A stretch of DNA of 64,000 bases from Tissierellales bacterium (lineage in GTDB: Bacteria > Bacillota > Clostridia > Tissierellales > JASKZW01): positions 8,486-72,485 of the forward strand of contig JASLIL010000018.1 in assembly GCA_030152145.1 (NCBI GenBank), written 5' to 3'. Below, piece by piece: positions 61,846 to 64,000 of this stretch. A model generated the notes under the pieces. That model worked only from the letters and a program-made list of their open reading frames with translations, had not been told where the DNA came from and did no database searches. Position 1 is the first letter of the stretch, and the number at the start of each line of letters is the position of its first letter. The position numbers and the translations under genes are program-made.

Positions 61846-62415
61846 ATGAAAATTGAAGAGGTAGTTATTGGAATAGCAGGAGCTGGTGGCCTAGGCTCTA
61901 ATCTAGCAATTTCTTTGGCTAGGATTGGGTTTAAAAATTTTCACATAGCAGATTTTGATTTAGTAGAAGAGTCAAATTTAAACAGACAGTATTATTTTAG
62001 GAAGGATCTAGGTTCCTTAAAGGTAGATGCCCTTAAGGAAAATATGGAGGCTATAGTGGAGGATCTAAGGATAAATATCTATAGCGAAAGGGTAGATTCT
62101 AAAAACATAGACAGGATTTTTTCAAAAGTTGACATTATGATAGAGGCCCTTGATGACCCAGAAGAGAAAGTTATGTTGGTAGAGGAGTTTAGAAAAAGGT
62201 GGGATAAGCCCATTATAGCTGCTTCAGGTATAGGGGGATTTAAGTCCAGTAATAGTATAAAGACCAAAAAAATATCTAAAAATTTTTATCTTGTTGGAGA
62301 TGGAATCAAGGCTGATGAGGAGGATGATTTATTTTTGGCTCCAAGGGTTATTATAGCAGCTAATCATCAGGCCAACATGGTATTAAGACTAATAATGAAT
62401 GAGGAGGAAGTATAG
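61846..62415 (+). CDS. thiF: Sulfur carrier protein ThiS adenylyltransferase ThiF
   Basis: 189 aa E1-like enzyme activating ThiS. Start ATG at 61846 with GGTGGTGG ahead. Nucleotide-binding [20 protein letters not shown] and the substrate part [23 protein letters not shown] are typical. It is the short form without the C-terminal zinc-binding CxxC pairs. Sits 1 nt after thiS. Confidence 0.94.
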   Translation: MKIEEVVIGIAGAGGLGSNLAISLARIGFKNFHIADFDLVEESNLNRQYYFRKDLGSLKVDALKENMEAIVEDLRINIYSERVDSKNIDRIFSKVDIMIEALDDPEEKVMLVEEFRKRWDKPIIAASGIGGFKSSNSIKTKKISKNFYLVGDGIKADEEDDLFLAPRVIIAANHQANMVLRLIMNEEEV

Positions 62416-62416
62416 A

Positions 62417-63205
62417 ATGGGTGAAGATTTACTAAATATAGCTGGAGTAAATTTAAAGAGTAGACTCCTAATAGGTACAGGTAAGTTTGGAGATAATAGA
62501 ATTTTTCCAGAAGTAATAGAAAAAAGTGGAGCAGAAATAATTACCATGGCTATAAGAAGGATAGACTTGGATTCAGAGGATAAGATTGACAATATTATGG
62601 AGTTTATTCCTAAGGACAGAATTATCTTACCTAACACTTCAGGAGCAAGGAATGCAGATGAGGCCATAAGAATAGCAAGACTAGCCAGAGCCATGGGCTG
62701 TGGAAATTGGATAAAAATTGAAATATCTTGGGATAATAAATATCTACTTCCAGACAATGAGGAAACTATAAAGGCTACCAAGGTATTAGCAGATGAAGGC
62801 TTTATAGTCCTTCCTTATATGAACCCAGATCTTTTAGCAGGCCAGAGAATGATAGATGCGGGAGCAGCTGCAGTTATGCCTCTTGGTTCACCTATAGGCA
62901 GCAATAGAGGCTTTAAAACCAAGGAAATAGTTAGAATTATGATAGAGGAATTGGACATACCAATAATAGTAGATGCAGGTATTGGTAGGCCATCAGAAGC
63001 ATGTCAGGTAATGGAAATGGGAGCAGCTGCAGTCCTAGTAAATACAGCCATAGCAAGTGCTGATGATCCAGTAGCCATGGCAAAAGCATTCTCAATGGCA
63101 GTAGAATCAGGCAGAATGGCCTATAGGGCAAGACTATGCACTAGTCAAAGACTGGCTTCAGCCTCATCACCTCTACTGGGTTTTCTAAGAGAAGGTGAAA
63201 AATAA
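62417..63205 (+). CDS. thiG: Thiazole synthase ThiG
   Basis: 262 aa (beta/alpha)8 enzyme that builds the thiazole phosphate from deoxyxylulose phosphate, dehydroglycine and ThiS-thiocarboxylate. Start ATG at 62417 (GAGGAGGAAG). Markers: [33 protein letters not shown], the Schiff-base Lys in [30 protein letters not shown], and [27 protein letters not shown]. The stop shares a base with the thiH start. Confidence 0.97.
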   Translation: MGEDLLNIAGVNLKSRLLIGTGKFGDNRIFPEVIEKSGAEIITMAIRRIDLDSEDKIDNIMEFIPKDRIILPNTSGARNADEAIRIARLARAMGCGNWIKIEISWDNKYLLPDNEETIKATKVLADEGFIVLPYMNPDLLAGQRMIDAGAAAVMPLGSPIGSNRGFKTKEIVRIMIEELDIPIIVDAGIGRPSEACQVMEMGAAAVLVNTAIASADDPVAMAKAFSMAVESGRMAYRARLCTSQRLASASSPLLGFLREGEK

Positions 63206-64000
63206 TGAGTTTTTATGATTTACTCAAGGAATATGAAGATCTAGACTATGATAGTTTTCTAAAGTCTGTAGGAGATGAAGATATAGTAAAAATTTTAAAT
63301 AAAGACACTATAGACAGGTGGGACTTTTTAAGACTCCTATCTCCAAAGGCCAAAGATCATTTAGAGGAAATGGCCCTTAAGGCAAGAGCCCTTCATTTAA
63401 AGAATTTTGGCAAGTCCATAGTTTTATTTACTCCTATGTATATAGCCAACTACTGTGTAAATAGATGTATGTACTGCAGCTATAATATAGATACAGATAT
63501 AAAGAGACATAGAATGACATCAGAAGAAATAGAGAGAGAAGCTAAGAAAATCAGAGAGACAGAGCTTAAAAATATCCTTATTTTAACTGGAGAGGATAAG
63601 AAAAATAGTTCAGTAGACTATATATTAGATGCTATAAATATAGTTAGAAAATATTTTGATTCAGTATCCATAGAGATATATCCTCTTGCCACCGAGGACT
63701 ATAAGAAAATGGTGGAACATGGAGTGGATGGCCTATCTATTTATCAGGAGACCTATGATCCAGAAATTTATGATAGAGTTCACCTAAGTGGGCCTAAAAA
63801 GAACTATAGATATAGATTGGAAGCACCAGAACGAGGTTTAAGTGCCGGTATAAGAAGTCTAACCATAGGGCCACTACTAGGCCTATCAAAATGGGAAAAA
63901 GATAGCTTTATCTGTGGTCTCCACCTAGAGTATCTACAGAAGAAATACCCAGAGGCAGAACTTGGAGTATCTGTTCCTAGAATAAGACCTGGTAGTATAA
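63205..64000 (+). CDS. thiH: 2-iminoacetate synthase ThiH (3' end outside window)
   Basis: The open frame starts at ATG 63205 (TAATG overlap with thiG) and runs off the window after 265 codons; full-length ThiH is about 370 aa. Radical-SAM motif CVNRCMYCSYN is complete (Cys-x3-Cys-x2-Cys), followed by the conserved RMTSEEIEREAKKIRE, ILILTGED, and YDRVHLSGPKKNYRYRLEAPERG segments. It cleaves tyrosine to dehydroglycine, indicating the anaerobic thiazole route rather than ThiO. Confidence 0.95.
   Translation, partial: MSFYDLLKEYEDLDYDSFLKSVGDEDIVKILNKDTIDRWDFLRLLSPKAKDHLEEMALKARALHLKNFGKSIVLFTPMYIANYCVNRCMYCSYNIDTDIKRHRMTSEEIEREAKKIRETELKNILILTGEDKKNSSVDYILDAINIVRKYFDSVSIEIYPLATEDYKKMVEHGVDGLSIYQETYDPEIYDRVHLSGPKKNYRYRLEAPERGLSAGIRSLTIGPLLGLSKWEKDSFICGLHLEYLQKKYPEAELGVSVPRIRPGSI

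Noticed and set aside
1..64000. Insertion sequences, prophage, CRISPR, tRNA or rRNA
   Set aside because: Read through the whole window; no transposase, integrase, phage gene, regularly spaced repeats or tRNA-like cloverleaf was recognised. A computed scan (tRNAscan, CRISPR finder) would be decisive.

Overview
The window is AT-rich, densely coded chromosomal DNA with strong Shine-Dalgarno sites, frequent TTG/GTG starts and abundant hairpin-plus-T-run terminators. The gene content (homodimeric-type pyruvate:ferredoxin oxidoreductase, catabolic glutamate dehydrogenase, Rex, HprK, RapZ/YvcK, ECF-type riboflavin uptake, secreted collagenase, peptide ABC transporter) points to an anaerobic, peptide/amino-acid-fermenting low-GC Firmicute, probably Clostridia/Tissierellia. 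This placement is inferred from gene content only. I saw no rRNA, tRNA, insertion sequence, prophage or CRISPR array. Both ends of the window cut a gene (M24 peptidase on the left, thiH on the right).

Layout. 1-11.5 kb: a truncated Xaa-Pro-type aminopeptidase, a PAS/AAA+/Fis sigma-54 activator and, behind a textbook -24/-12 promoter with upstream repeats, a seven-gene run: peptide-binding lipoprotein, OppBCDF, and two overlapping amidohydrolases of which the first has lost its metal-binding motif. 11.5-17.8 kb: an M6-family lipoprotein protease, a DUF697-like protein, a GNAT enzyme, uvrC and hprK. 18-21.6 kb: pyruvate:ferredoxin oxidoreductase behind a strong promoter with a perfect 8+4+8 dyad just downstream. 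21.7-29.8 kb: murB-PHP-rapZ-yvcK (without the usual whiA), tex, a third amidohydrolase and an AcoX/NAD-kinase-like protein. 29.8-30.7 kb: FMN riboswitch and ribU. 30.7-33.4 kb: tsaE-tsaB-rimI-tsaD, each junction coupled by TAATG. 33.4-36 kb: a PepSY lipoprotein and an ABC-F protein on the minus strand.

36-41.4 kb: two tandem M9-type collagenase paralogues, one without a signal peptide and one secreted with PKD-like and C-terminal accessory domains. 41.5-45.8 kb: rex, glutamate dehydrogenase, a YfcE-like phosphodiesterase, a C59-type Ntn amidohydrolase and a small membrane protein. 45.9-51.4 kb: MarR/MATE efflux pair, an 8-oxoguanine glycosylase, an isopropanol-type alcohol dehydrogenase, a HAAS-domain membrane protein and a NERD protein. 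51.4-56.6 kb: Nudix hydrolase and a complete BceRS-BceAB peptide-antibiotic detoxification module with a matching BceR site. 56.6-58.8 kb: a small glycine-rich protein and a PadR/DUF2812 pair with two palindromic operators. 58.8-64 kb: pantothenate genes (PanG-like reductase, panB, panC), then a TPP riboswitch and thiSFGH.

A common theme is protein and peptide catabolism: extracellular collagenase, a surface protease, peptide import, an intracellular proline-specific peptidase, amidohydrolases, glutamate dehydrogenase and PFOR form a plausible route from proteinaceous substrate to energy, with a sigma-54 switch controlling uptake. That linkage is inference. The most distinctive items are the sigma-54-controlled peptide/amidohydrolase operon with its degenerate amidohydrolase, the leaderless collagenase paralogue, and a set of undescribed dyads and leader hairpins upstream of metabolic genes.
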